Below, piece after piece: positions 28,297 to 38,277 of a stretch of DNA of 64,000 bases (position 1 is its first letter; each line of letters starts with the position of its first letter). A program made the position numbers and the translations under genes. The notes beneath the pieces were generated by a model. It saw nothing but the letters and a program-made list of their open reading frames with translations, was not told the DNA's origin and did no database searches. Origin of the DNA: Wolbachia endosymbiont of Encarsia formosa (GTDB taxonomy: Bacteria > Pseudomonadota > Alphaproteobacteria > Rickettsiales > Anaplasmataceae); NCBI RefSeq assembly GCF_039540065.1, contig NZ_CP154278.1, positions 310,001 through 374,000 on the forward strand, in the 5' to 3' direction.

Positions 28297-29127
28297 TTAA
28301 ATCCCTAGTGTTGCTTCATCACCTGCAATTACATGAGTCTCTTCATGTTTGACAGAAGATAGTTGAGAATCAATAGCAACATCCGCAACAGCTTCTTCTA
28401 TTGATTTAGCCTGTTTATAGTCCTGACTTAGGAAATATATAGCCAATCCAATCGCTATTCCAGCAACAAGAGCAGATACTGCAAGTGTGCATAATATGAT
28501 AGTCATTGAAGGTACTAAAGCACTACCAACACCCAGTCCAATACCGAGAAAAACACCAGGTATAATGCCAATCAAACTATTACATCTAGCAATTTCTTTT
28601 TTCGATTGAGCTTGGTCTTTCATATATTTGATGAGTGCTTTTTTTTTATTTCCATGAGCTAAATCTAATGGAATTTTGTCTTCTTCATTCTTTATCAAAG
28701 GATTTGCACCATATTTTAAAAGGGCTTCTATTGCATCAGTGTTATTACTTATAACAGCTTGGTGTAATAATGTACTTTCACTACTTTGATCTCGAAAATT
28801 GATCAATTTGTAGAAATACTGAGGAGTAACAAATCTATTCACCACTTCATCTAAAATCTTCACCACGTTTTGAAACGGTAATATATCTCCTTCTTCAGAC
28901 CTTGCGCTATCGTGTTTAATACAGTGATGCAAGATAGGGTATACTATCTTTCCTCCTTCCTTATTGATAAGATCTCCATTTACAGGGGCTCTATTTGAAA
29001 TAGCCAGTTTGAATAACTCCTTGTTAATCACAATTTCCTTATTATCATTAATATACTTTTGCAATTTTATAACTTTTTTATCATAATCCTTGTCTCGATT
29101 ATTAATGATTTTAAGCAAAGCAGTCAT
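28297..29127 (-). CDS. ankyrin-repeat protein with two membrane helices
   Basis: 276 residues, ribosome-binding site AGGGAGAT before ATG 29127. The N-terminal half is helical. Ankyrin units are seen at about residues 110-165 (ESTLLHQAVISNNTDAIEALLKYGANP, then IPLDLAHGNKKKALIKYM). Two hydrophobic helices follow (IGIIPGVFLGIGLGVGSALV and TIILCTLAVSALVAGIAIGLAI), then an acidic tail. Ankyrin proteins mediate protein-protein contacts and are typical of Wolbachia; the target is unknown. Confidence 0.8.
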   Translation of the reverse strand: MTALLKIINNRDKDYDKKVIKLQKYINDNKEIVINKELFKLAISNRAPVNGDLINKEGGKIVYPILHHCIKHDSARSEEGDILPFQNVVKILDEVVNRFVTPQYFYKLINFRDQSSESTLLHQAVISNNTDAIEALLKYGANPLIKNEEDKIPLDLAHGNKKKALIKYMKDQAQSKKEIARCNSLIGIIPGVFLGIGLGVGSALVPSMTIILCTLAVSALVAGIAIGLAIYFLSQDYKQAKSIEEAVADVAIDSQLSSVKHEETHVIAGDEATLGI

Positions 29128-29250
29128 ATTATCTCCCTATTCTAATTATATAAATAATATAATAAATTCTAATAAAAGTCAAGTTTTTAGTTAAAAAGCT
29201 AATATAATTTATTAGCAATTACTATGAATGTCAAATAAATTCCAATAACA

Positions 29251-31215
29251 TCAAAAAAAACTCACAGGATCAACATCTATTGTTATTGCAATGTTTGAAC
29301 TCAAGTTACAGCAATGTTTCATCTTTTTCTTTATAGACAGACTGTATTTATTGTGTATTTTGAGTAACACTCTATACCGATATTTATTATTTAAGAAATT
29401 TATTGCTGCTGGTGATGGGCCAAAAATTTCAAATTCTTTCAATGTCAAGTGCTGAGAGGTAGTTGAAAATTGATTATGTAAAAAGTTTGTTAACTCACTT
29501 GCTGCTTTCTGCGTTGCAAATTGATCCTTACCGCAAACTATAAGCGCTATTAATCTACTAAATGGGGGCATTTTAGCTTTTCGTCTTGACTCAAGTTCAA
29601 TTTCATAAAACAAATCCCTTTTTTGCTGCTGCAATGCTTTTATTATCAAACTTTCAGGATTATTAGTTTGTACTATTACCGTTCCTTTCTCATGAAACCT
29701 TCCTGATCTCCCTGCAACTTGATGCAATAATTGATACGTCTTTTCTGCTGCCCTGAGGTCAGAGTTTTCAAGTCCTAAATCTGCATTTATCACTCCAACC
29801 AAAGTTAATTTAGGGAAATTATGCCCTTTAGCAATTACTTGTGTACCAATTATAATATTCACTTCTTCCTTGAGCACTGAGTCAATTACGCTACCAAGCG
29901 ACTTCTGATCGCTGCTGATAATTGCAGTTTTCGCATTTGGTAATAGCTTTACTATTTCTTCAAGCAATCTTTCAATTCCCACACCATAGAGGAAAAATGA
30001 CTCCTCACTTTGACAATTTGAGCATTTTTCTGGAAGTTTTGATTGATAAGAACAATGGTGACACAAAAGGACATTCTTTTTCTTGTGGTACGTAAGCCAT
30101 ACAGTGCAATTTGAGCAGGAAATTTTATATCCACATTTTTTACAAACTGCAAGTTGCGCATATCCTCGGTGGTTTAGAAAGAGCATAACTTGCTGTTTTT
30201 TCTCTATGGTTTGTTTTATGCCTTCGAAAAGCTCGCTGGAAATCCATTGTTTATTATTCACTACTTTTATGTGCGGCAACTCTGCACCACCGAACCTTTT
30301 AGTCAGTTTCACATGATTGTAATTTCCGTTTTTAACATGATAAATTGTTTCAAGCAGCGGAGTAGCGGATGATAAAATAATCGGAATATTTTCGAGTTTG
30401 GCTAAGACTATTGCCATATCTCGAGCATTATATATAATCCCCTGTTCTTGTTTAAAGGATGAGTCATGCTCTTCATCAACGATGATTAATTTTAGGTTTT
30501 TATAAGGTAAAAAAAGTGCTGATCTTGCCCCAATAATGATCTGTGCACTTCCATTTGCTATATTGAGCCAATTATTTCGGCGAGCTTTTGGAGTAAGTCC
30601 CGAGTGCCACTCAGCTATATTGCGAGATGTCTGACTGCGAACACGATTTACCAATTGTGAAGTTAGAACAATTTCTGGCAGAAGGATCAGGACTTGTGCA
30701 TCGTTTACGATTTCAATTAACCTTGCAATCACAGAGAGATAAACTTCCGTTTTTCCAGACCCGGTTTCACCGTCAAGTAAAGTTACTGAATACTCATTCA
30801 AATTACTTATTATTTTATCTCGAGCTACCTGCTGATCAGGGCTTAATTGGTAATCTATTTCACTTATTTCTTGCTTTTGCTTAGTGCAAACTAACTTATC
30901 TATTTGATTTACCTTTAATACTCCTCCCATTATCACTTTGGCAAGCATACCGATAGGTATTACATTATACTGTGCAACCCACTCTGCAAATTCGATCAGT
31001 TTTGGTCTGATGCTCGGCAAATCGATCTTTTGCTCAATAAATTTTAATTCTCGATCGCTTTTGCTACTTTCTCTCCAAACTATTCCAATCAAACGCTTTC
31101 TGCCAAACGGCACCACTACGTAATCTCCAATTGAAACTTCAGTATCTTCCTCAACTGCATATGAAAATAGCTGATCAATTGGAAGTGGCAGTAATACGTC
31201 AACTGTTTTTGTCAT
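29251..31215 (-). CDS. priA: primosomal protein N' (replication restart helicase PriA)
   Basis: 654 residues. After the N-terminal DNA-binding domain come the helicase motifs GETGSGKTEVYL (Walker A) and VDEEHDSSF (Walker B). Zinc-binding cysteines are visible as CKKCGYKISCSNC and CHHC...CSNC. The second RecA domain has GTQVIAKGHNFP and QVAGRSGR. PriA reloads the replisome at stalled forks. It starts at ATG 31215. Confidence 0.95.
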   Translation of the reverse strand: MTKTVDVLLPLPIDQLFSYAVEEDTEVSIGDYVVVPFGRKRLIGIVWRESSKSDRELKFIEQKIDLPSIRPKLIEFAEWVAQYNVIPIGMLAKVIMGGVLKVNQIDKLVCTKQKQEISEIDYQLSPDQQVARDKIISNLNEYSVTLLDGETGSGKTEVYLSVIARLIEIVNDAQVLILLPEIVLTSQLVNRVRSQTSRNIAEWHSGLTPKARRNNWLNIANGSAQIIIGARSALFLPYKNLKLIIVDEEHDSSFKQEQGIIYNARDMAIVLAKLENIPIILSSATPLLETIYHVKNGNYNHVKLTKRFGGAELPHIKVVNNKQWISSELFEGIKQTIEKKQQVMLFLNHRGYAQLAVCKKCGYKISCSNCTVWLTYHKKKNVLLCHHCSYQSKLPEKCSNCQSEESFFLYGVGIERLLEEIVKLLPNAKTAIISSDQKSLGSVIDSVLKEEVNIIIGTQVIAKGHNFPKLTLVGVINADLGLENSDLRAAEKTYQLLHQVAGRSGRFHEKGTVIVQTNNPESLIIKALQQQKRDLFYEIELESRRKAKMPPFSRLIALIVCGKDQFATQKAASELTNFLHNQFSTTSQHLTLKEFEIFGPSPAAINFLNNKYRYRVLLKIHNKYSLSIKKKMKHCCNLSSNIAITIDVDPVSFF

Positions 31216-31298
31216 AAGTTAGAGCTGTTTTTAGATACATAGAGAAGCCTTAATGCTTTTTTCATAGTACACAATTTATAATCATAAATATTGGAAAT

Positions 31299-32282
31299 GT
31301 GAGGAAATTCTGTATGTTTAGCGATAAAATAGTCCTAGACTTTGAAATAGAAAAAGGTGACCGAATAGATCGGTGTTACTTCTCTACACGCATCAAACTT
31401 ACAGATAAGAGCAAGAGTTTTCTATGTGAAAAGCTCGGTAAACCTAACAATTTAGATGATTACTTTAATCTTAATCCTGAGAATTTTTATATTTATTACA
31501 ACAAATATAGTGGGCACTATGGTATAAATGAGCTGTATGTCAGAGATGAAAATGGTAGATATTTAGCTACTAAACTTCCACTTGATCAGAGCGGATTTTC
31601 GATAGAGTTATCATTCGACAAGGTGAATTATGGCTTTTATCCTCTGTATGCAATCTATAATCCCACTCAATATGACAAAAAGCTGGAAAAGAGCTTTGAA
31701 GATAATGGTGAATTGCAGCCGTTTGTGTCAAGTGTATTGGATTACTTTCTAAATGGCTTAACCATTCAAGATATGTTTTTGCAAATACAAAATGAGCTTG
31801 TTGAAAAAGAAACAAAATTAGAAGAAGACAGAAGAAAAGCAGAGGAAGAATTAAATCAAAAGAATGAAAAGTTAAGAGAACTCATACAAAAGGATGAGAT
31901 TAAAGTACTTAAAGTAATAAAAGGTCATAGTATTGGGAATGTACGTTCAGCGGCAATTTTGCAGCTTGATGATGATCTTGATGCAAGTAAATACTACATA
32001 GCATAGTATGAAGGCAATGAATACTTACATTGCACGAGCTCTGGTTATGACATACTGCTTGACCAGAGCGATTTATTTTTTGTTCTCAATAGAAGTTCTT
32101 ATCTTGAACTTGAAAGCGGTTTCTACTCAATACTTGCTGGCAACTATGCTAAATATCTCGATACTAAGAATCTGCTTTTTAGCGATGATCAACTATCTAA
32201 GCAGTTATGCAAAAACAAGGTAAAGGCTGAATCTACAGTTAACGCATTTTTCTCAAGACTTATTTATAGTGAAAATTTTTAA
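31299..32282 (+). pseudogene. hypothetical coiled-coil protein split by one TAG
   Basis: The frame is open from 31299 to the TAG at 32004-32006 (235 residues) and continues in the same frame for 91 more residues to TAA at 32280-32282. The N-terminal 150 residues form a beta-rich domain, residues 165-200 a charged coiled coil (KETKLEEDRRKAEEELNQKNEKL), and the end is again compact (YDILLDQSDLFFVLNRSS). A ribosome-binding site and the next gene's ATG follow within ten bases, so the two form one operon. Family unknown. Confidence 0.75.
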
Positions 32283-32291
32283 GAGGTGAGT

Positions 32292-32546
32292 ATGAAATTT
32301 AAAACAAATTCTGGATATGATAAATCACAAACTTTGATTAAAAAATTATTTCCAAATAAAGAAAGTATAGTAATAAACGATCAGCTTACAATAGAAGTAA
32401 AATATGGGGGATTAGCTAGTTATACCCCTGAGTATATAAAACAAACTGTAAAAGATGCTTACGGAGCCTGGTCTGATAATTTCTATTCACAAAAAAGCGT
32501 TCATTCTGGTCCAGTAAAATTGCAGCTTTATGTGCTGAAAAATTAA
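32292..32546 (+). pseudogene. 5' piece of the peptidase-ankyrin gene, before an in-frame TAA
   Basis: Begins at ATG 32292 behind GAGG and runs in the same frame as the large ORF at 32709. The TAA at 32544-32546 is the only stop between them; codons 32547-32708 are open and continue the domain (YKAHIKELSGGKDHRELW...). It encodes the first part of a degenerate copy of the peptidase domain (INDQLTIEVKYGG matches HKLQINIKYDD of the second copy). Confidence 0.8.
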
Positions 32547-32708
32547 GATGATTACAAAGCTCACATCAAGGAACTTTCAGGTGGTAAGGACCATAGAGAA
32601 TTATGGGGTGGTGGAACGGTCAGAGCACACGAAGCTGACGGCACGATAGCAAAGACTTTTATTGTTGGAGATGTAAATGGTTTACTTTGCGCAAAATCTA
32701 AAATTTTA

Positions 32709-35700
32709 ATGGAGAAAATGAGCGATGCATTTCTTGAGTACTCTACCGGTAATATGGATACAGTACCTGAAGTTTTACGTACCGGTATGAAGCTTTTCAT
32801 GTGGAGCTATGATGCAGCTAAAAAAGAAAGCACTCGCGATATGCATTATACAAAAGAAGCATACAATAAAATGCATGAATCTGGGCATGATACACCATAT
32901 AAAATAGCAAGTATGTCTAACGACTATAGAATATCAGATTGCTTAGTGACATTCCTACAAGAAAAACATCCTCAATTCATAAAGCAATTGCTTACTGAAA
33001 TGTCCTTCGATAGAGTACAAGCGATATCAAAATTCAAACATCTTTTGAATAACTCAGAAGTTGAAAAAGAATTTAAGCAGTGGATGGATGTAAAAAGTGG
33101 CGATAAAATTGTGGCAGATCTTGTGCCAGATAGTGAAGTTATGACTTTTGGCGAACACAAGCTTCAAATAAATATAAAATATGATGATGAGGAATTAACT
33201 CAGAGCAAATTGAGTAGTGTAAAAAATGCCATCGAGAGTACTATAAAAGATTTTGATTCAGCATTTGGCATTAATAATTCTCAGCCTTGGCACAACATAC
33301 CAAATAAAGTTAATGTTTTAGTATTTAATACAAAGAGTGACTACGAAAATTATCTTAAGGAGTTGAACGTTAACTATAAAGGCGCTTCTGGCTTAACAGT
33401 TCAAGGGCGTGGCTCAGAAGTTCATGTTTATTTTTATCTACAAGACCAATTTGATGACTCGTGTAAAACTTTAAAACACGAATTGGGGCACGCCTTAACT
33501 ATCATTAATTCCTATTATGGTACAGGTGATGTCTTATCTAAGGCCATGCATGAAGGGGTTGCTAACTATATGGCAAGTTTAGAAGATGGTCGGCATGTCA
33601 ATGAACACGGAGATAAAGAGGCCTTGATTGCAATAAGAAATAAAGATCTCAAACCAGATGAAATATTGCGCAATAATATTTGGAGTAATAAAGGGGAACA
33701 TTATCATTCGGATGCTGAACAAGTGATCAAATTTCTTGAAGATAAACACCCAGATATGATTGATAATTTGCTCAAGGGCCTTTCTACACATCGTGCAGAT
33801 AGATCTCAAGGTAATAAATTATTTGAGGATTTTTTGACTGAGCTAAAAGGTTATACTCAGGAATTTAAACAGTGGGTCAAAGCTGAGCTTAGTGGTGAAC
33901 AACATATGGAATATAATGTTGTTGAATCTAACAGTGTTGAAAGTTCAACAAGCCAACAAAGTGCAGGCAAGGGTCTATATGGTTATAGCCCAGTACATAA
34001 TGTAAGTGGTGATAAAACCAAGATAGAAAGTGTCAGTAGAGAAGATTCTATGCAACCTGCTAAAAAAGCGAGTGAAGACGAACAAGGAAAAGCTGTTACA
34101 ACAAAAGTTATGAAGTATAATAAACAGCCTTTCTTAAAGGTTAATATTGATGACAATAATGTAGAAAACAATATAGGAAAAGTAAACGAGATAAATAAGG
34201 TAACAGGTGCGACGAGTTTACATTTTGCTGCTTCATTGGGAGATTTAAGCAAAGTAGCAATGCTACTAAAACACAATTCATATACTGATACAAGAGACCA
34301 TAATGGACAAACGCCACTACATTATGCCATTCAGTCAGGAAATACGGAAGTAGCAAAATATCTTATTGATCATGGAGCAAATTTTAATGTTCATGACAAT
34401 TATTATCAGAAAACTAATACTAAATATGTGTATTATAAGACACCTTTACACTATGCTATTGAGTCTGGAAATATAGAGATAGCTAAATACTTAATAGATC
34501 GTGGTGCAAATCCTAATATTCAAGATGCTTATTCCAAAACGCCATTATACAGTGCTATTTATTCAGGTAATACAGAAATAGTGAACTATCTATTAGATCA
34601 TAACGCAGATCCTAATAGTAAAAGTTATTATACTTTTCCGTTACTTGCTGCTATTAAGCTAGGGAATGCGGAAATAGTTAAGAGTTTAATTGAGCATGGC
34701 GCAGATCTTGGTATCAAAAACACGTCAGCTCAAACACTGCTGCACTATGCAATTGAGCTAAAACATACGGAAATTGCTAAATACTTAATAGATCGTGGTA
34801 TAGATGTTGATACCCGTGATATTAGCTCTGGTAAATCTCCACTACATTTTGCCATGCACATGAAAAATATGGAAGTAGTTAAATATCTCATAGAGCATAA
34901 TGCGGATATTGATATTCAGGATAGCTACGGCTTAACACCTTTGCATCTTGCTGTTGATCTTGGGAATAAGAAGATGATAGAGCAGTTAGTTGAAAAAGGT
35001 GCGAATATTAATGCTCAGGATAATGATGGTTGGAAACCTTTAGTTCATGCAGTGAGGCATGGAAAGTTAGATACAATAGAATATCTAATAAAAAACAAAG
35101 CTGACGTTGACGTTGTAGGCAAAGATGGCAGGACACTTGTTGAACATGCTGAGTTATGGGCAGAAGAGAAAGGACTAGCAAGAGATGTAATAGATAGCAA
35201 AGGCGATAATGATTCTTATTATCGTGAGCTTTCAAAAGAAGCTGCAACTTGGGAAAAAGCTGGAAAAGATATGCTTATCTATCTCAAAAAAATTACTATG
35301 CAAGAAGAAGAATCTAACGATATAGACCAAATGCCAGCAGATCAACCTGAAAATGGAGAGAGGAATAAAAGGTCGCTAATAGAAGACGAAGAGAAGCAAG
35401 AGGAAACAATTGTTATAGATGATATGAAAGAAGAATCACAACATCCTTTAAAAATCAAGGTAGGTGAAGCTATTGGAGATGGTAAATATAAGGCGGTGCT
35501 GCAAGCTCAAGGTCAAGACATAGATAATTTTTATCAAAACTTAAGTAGTCAGTATACTGCTGGGAAATACAATTATAATCAAATGATAGCTCTGTATAAT
35601 AAAGTTTATGTGCAAGATTCCAAGCTTGATGGAAAGCCGATCACTCTTTCTGAAGCTTATGTTACAAATGATCATCTATTTATTAAAAATCAAGATTTTG

Positions 35701-35753
35701 GAATTTTGAATGATTTTAATGAGATGTTCTATAAAAGTGATGAGTTTATGTAA
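32709..35753 (+). CDS. collagenase-like zinc peptidase with ankyrin repeats (3' part of interrupted gene)
   Basis: 1,014 residues; with the upstream piece the ancestral protein had about 1,153. Residues 150-400 form a gluzincin-type peptidase domain: KHELGHALT supplies HExxH, and AMHEGVANYMASLEDG the third Glu ligand, as in M9 (collagenase-like) peptidases. The segment before it (to about residue 145) is a degenerate duplicate without HExxH; EFKQWM and EFKQWV close the two copies. Nine or ten ankyrin repeats follow (about residues 490-850; TPLHYAIQSGNTEVAKYLI type), and then an acidic linker and a C-terminal domain. No signal peptide is seen. Probably a host-directed protein, now interrupted by TAA 32544-32546. 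Confidence 0.78.
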   Translation: MEKMSDAFLEYSTGNMDTVPEVLRTGMKLFMWSYDAAKKESTRDMHYTKEAYNKMHESGHDTPYKIASMSNDYRISDCLVTFLQEKHPQFIKQLLTEMSFDRVQAISKFKHLLNNSEVEKEFKQWMDVKSGDKIVADLVPDSEVMTFGEHKLQINIKYDDEELTQSKLSSVKNAIESTIKDFDSAFGINNSQPWHNIPNKVNVLVFNTKSDYENYLKELNVNYKGASGLTVQGRGSEVHVYFYLQDQFDDSCKTLKHELGHALTIINSYYGTGDVLSKAMHEGVANYMASLEDGRHVNEHGDKEALIAIRNKDLKPDEILRNNIWSNKGEHYHSDAEQVIKFLEDKHPDMIDNLLKGLSTHRADRSQGNKLFEDFLTELKGYTQEFKQWVKAELSGEQHMEYNVVESNSVESSTSQQSAGKGLYGYSPVHNVSGDKTKIESVSREDSMQPAKKASEDEQGKAVTTKVMKYNKQPFLKVNIDDNNVENNIGKVNEINKVTGATSLHFAASLGDLSKVAMLLKHNSYTDTRDHNGQTPLHYAIQSGNTEVAKYLIDHGANFNVHDNYYQKTNTKYVYYKTPLHYAIESGNIEIAKYLIDRGANPNIQDAYSKTPLYSAIYSGNTEIVNYLLDHNADPNSKSYYTFPLLAAIKLGNAEIVKSLIEHGADLGIKNTSAQTLLHYAIELKHTEIAKYLIDRGIDVDTRDISSGKSPLHFAMHMKNMEVVKYLIEHNADIDIQDSYGLTPLHLAVDLGNKKMIEQLVEKGANINAQDNDGWKPLVHAVRHGKLDTIEYLIKNKADVDVVGKDGRTLVEHAELWAEEKGLARDVIDSKGDNDSYYRELSKEAATWEKAGKDMLIYLKKITMQEEESNDIDQMPADQPENGERNKRSLIEDEEKQEETIVIDDMKEESQHPLKIKVGEAIGDGKYKAVLQAQGQDIDNFYQNLSSQYTAGKYNYNQMIALYNKVYVQDSKLDGKPITLSEAYVTNDHLFIKNQDFGILNDFNEMFYKSDEFM

Positions 35754-35803
35754 CATAAAAGGTGGATGAGAATTAATTGATATAAGGAATTAGATTTTCT
35801 ACT

Positions 35804-35936
35804 GTCATCCCAGTGCTTCGACACTGGGATCAAGTTTTCATATAATCTCATCACAAACGTTTATTTTAATTTAAGACCAATACCCAATTTAGAATCAAAA
35901 TTCCTGGATTCCAGTGTCAAGCACTGGGATGACACC
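35804..35936. repeat. short Wolbachia-type palindromic repeat
   Basis: GTCATCCCAGTGCTTCGACACTGGGATC at the left and GATTCCAGTGTCAAGCACTGGGATGACACC at the right are close reverse complements, each also able to fold on itself. It fills the gap between the peptidase gene and thyX, which converge, and may act as a terminator. Confidence 0.75.
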
Positions 35937-35991
35937 CTTTGGGTTTCATGTAGTTGTCCATCATGTACTATATAGATAACAATTATCAAGA

Positions 35992-36834
35992 TTATTTACC
36001 GAGTATAGACATCAGCTCATTCCATTCTCTTTTACCAATGCCACTTTCTTCTCTCGTAACATTTTCTCCTTTTATTAGCTTGCGAATTATTTCAAGACCA
36101 GTTTTTGAAATGCAGGCTGATTTTAGCGAGTATTCAACAAAAGCATTATAGGCCAGCGGAACCCATTTCTTCACTATGTCCAACATAACTTCTGCATAGA
36201 CTCTAATTTCATATTGGGCGTGCTGATCAGCTCTAAGCCTTAAAAAGTGAAGAAGGTTGTGTAAATCTATTTTCCAATAAAACTGAGTATAGTAATTAAG
36301 TGTTAGATTAGTTCGGGCAATTTCCCTTGCAAGGCCCTGTTCAATAAATTTCTCATAATGAGAATATACTAAATTAGAATCATTTATTAGAGAATCTATT
36401 ATTTCTTTTGAAGTACTTGAGTCAAAAGCTTCACCGCTGCCTTGTTTATTATTATCAGATTGTTTTGCAACCTGTTCTGGTATATAAAATTCATTATCAA
36501 GTATCGAATACCTTCCGGAATATTCATTCACATTTGCAGTTCTATGTCTTATCCACTGTCTTGCAATAAAAATTGGAAGTTTCACGTGAAACTTAATTTC
36601 ACACATTTCAAATGGAGTTGTATGATGATTTCTCATCAAATATTTTATAAGCGCCTCATCTTGATTTATCTGTTTCGTTCCCTTTCCATAAGAAACGCGA
36701 GCAGCTTGAACTATGGCGCTATCAGAGCCCATATAATCAATGACTCGAACAAATCCATGATCTAACACCTTATGTTCTTCGTATAGAATTTTATCTATCT
36801 CTTTTACTGTAGTTCGCTTAGTTGTCTCATTCAT
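35992..36834 (-). CDS. thyX: FAD-dependent thymidylate synthase
   Basis: 280 residues. Converts dUMP to dTMP with methylene-tetrahydrofolate and FAD. The ThyX signature RHRxxSxNExSxRY is seen as [14 protein letters not shown] (Ser replaced by Ala at the first position). It lies nine bases downstream of murA on the same strand. FolD in this window provides the one-carbon donor. Confidence 0.95.
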   Translation of the reverse strand: MNETTKRTTVKEIDKILYEEHKVLDHGFVRVIDYMGSDSAIVQAARVSYGKGTKQINQDEALIKYLMRNHHTTPFEMCEIKFHVKLPIFIARQWIRHRTANVNEYSGRYSILDNEFYIPEQVAKQSDNNKQGSGEAFDSSTSKEIIDSLINDSNLVYSHYEKFIEQGLAREIARTNLTLNYYTQFYWKIDLHNLLHFLRLRADQHAQYEIRVYAEVMLDIVKKWVPLAYNAFVEYSLKSACISKTGLEIIRKLIKGENVTREESGIGKREWNELMSILGK

Positions 36835-36843
36835 AATATATTC

Positions 36844-38121
36844 TCAAGATGAAACATAGATATCAGCTCCACATGAATTGAGTTTTTCGTGCATTGCCTC
36901 ATATCCTCTCCATAAATGATGTGAGTTATTTATTGTAGTTTCTCCTGTAGCTACCAAAGAAGCGAGAATTAAAGCTGCTGTTGACCTTAAGTCATTAGCA
37001 TATAGATTAGCTCCAGATAAGCTCTTTATTCCACTTATAGTAGCCTTACTTTTTTCAATGCTGATATTAGCGCCTAATTTTCTTAGCTCATTTGCATGTG
37101 CAAATCTACTTTCAAAAATGTTCTCTTCAATGATTGATATTCCATCTGCAATGCACATTGCAGACATTAGTTGTGGTTGCATATCACTGGGAAAGTTGGG
37201 ATATGGATTTGTTGCAACGTGAGCAGATTTAATAGAGCCATTTTTTCTAGAAATAATAATACCATCATCATGTAACTCAACTCTGGCTCCTATAGTCTTC
37301 AATTCATTTGCAATACATTCTATATCAGACAAACTTACTCCTTCTAACTTTAGCTCGCCGTCGGTAATGATAGCAGCCAAAGCATAAGTACCGGCCTCTA
37401 TGCGATCTGGTATTATTTTATGCTCACACCCATTTAATGCTTCAACACCTTCTATTGTGATTTTTGTATTATTAACTTCAATATTGGCACCCATAATCTT
37501 CAGAAACTCTATTAAATCAAGAACTTCCGGCTCGATTGCAGCATTGTTTATTGTTGTTACTCCCTCTGCAAGTGTTGCTGCCATGATTATGTTTTCTGTT
37601 GCGCCAACACTTACTTTTTCAAATGTTATTTCTTTGCCTTGCAATTTTCCCTTTGTTGTTGCAGTTATATTACAGCTATCAATTTCAATTTTAGCTCCTA
37701 TTGCTTCAAGTGCCTTGATATGAATGTCAACAGGACGTTTTCCAATATTACATCCACCAGGAAATACTGTTGAAACTCTACCAAATCTGCTGAGCATTGG
37801 ACCTAGCATTAAAAAAGATGCTCGCAGTCTGCTTGCAATTTCATGTGATATTAAATGGTTATTGATATTGCTACAGTCAATTTCCAAAGTATGATTTGCT
37901 TTATAGTCTTTATTGCATATAAAATTTACTTCTGCACCAAGACTCTTAAGCAGCTCAGACATCAAATGCACGTCAATTAAATCAGGTACGTTATGCAAAG
38001 TTATTGAAGAATTACTAAACAAGCTTGCCGCCATTATTGGCAAGACGGCATTCTTTGAACCATTAATCTTGATTTTTCCAATCAAGGGCTTATGGTTACT
38101 TCTTACTAATATTTTATGCAT
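36844..38121 (-). CDS. murA: UDP-N-acetylglucosamine 1-carboxyvinyltransferase
   Basis: 425 residues with the N-terminal KINGSKNAVLPIMAASLF and the catalytic cysteine loop FPGGCNIGKRPVD. It transfers enolpyruvate to UDP-GlcNAc, the first committed step to peptidoglycan precursors. Wolbachia keep this pathway and make lipid II though they have no classical wall. It is followed by thyX. Confidence 0.96.
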   Translation of the reverse strand: MHKILVRSNHKPLIGKIKINGSKNAVLPIMAASLFSNSSITLHNVPDLIDVHLMSELLKSLGAEVNFICNKDYKANHTLEIDCSNINNHLISHEIASRLRASFLMLGPMLSRFGRVSTVFPGGCNIGKRPVDIHIKALEAIGAKIEIDSCNITATTKGKLQGKEITFEKVSVGATENIIMAATLAEGVTTINNAAIEPEVLDLIEFLKIMGANIEVNNTKITIEGVEALNGCEHKIIPDRIEAGTYALAAIITDGELKLEGVSLSDIECIANELKTIGARVELHDDGIIISRKNGSIKSAHVATNPYPNFPSDMQPQLMSAMCIADGISIIEENIFESRFAHANELRKLGANISIEKSKATISGIKSLSGANLYANDLRSTAALILASLVATGETTINNSHHLWRGYEAMHEKLNSCGADIYVSS

Positions 38122-38277
38122 TTAATCAAGCGATAGAACTTATCAAGTAAGTATAATAGGTTAGCGGTAAAAGGCAAAATTTTGCTTTTTCTTCTTCTGT
38201 CAAGCACTGGCCTTGCGGTGCTTCAAATCAAGATGTCTGTATATTTTAGTCACAAGCAATCTCAATAGCATAATTAA

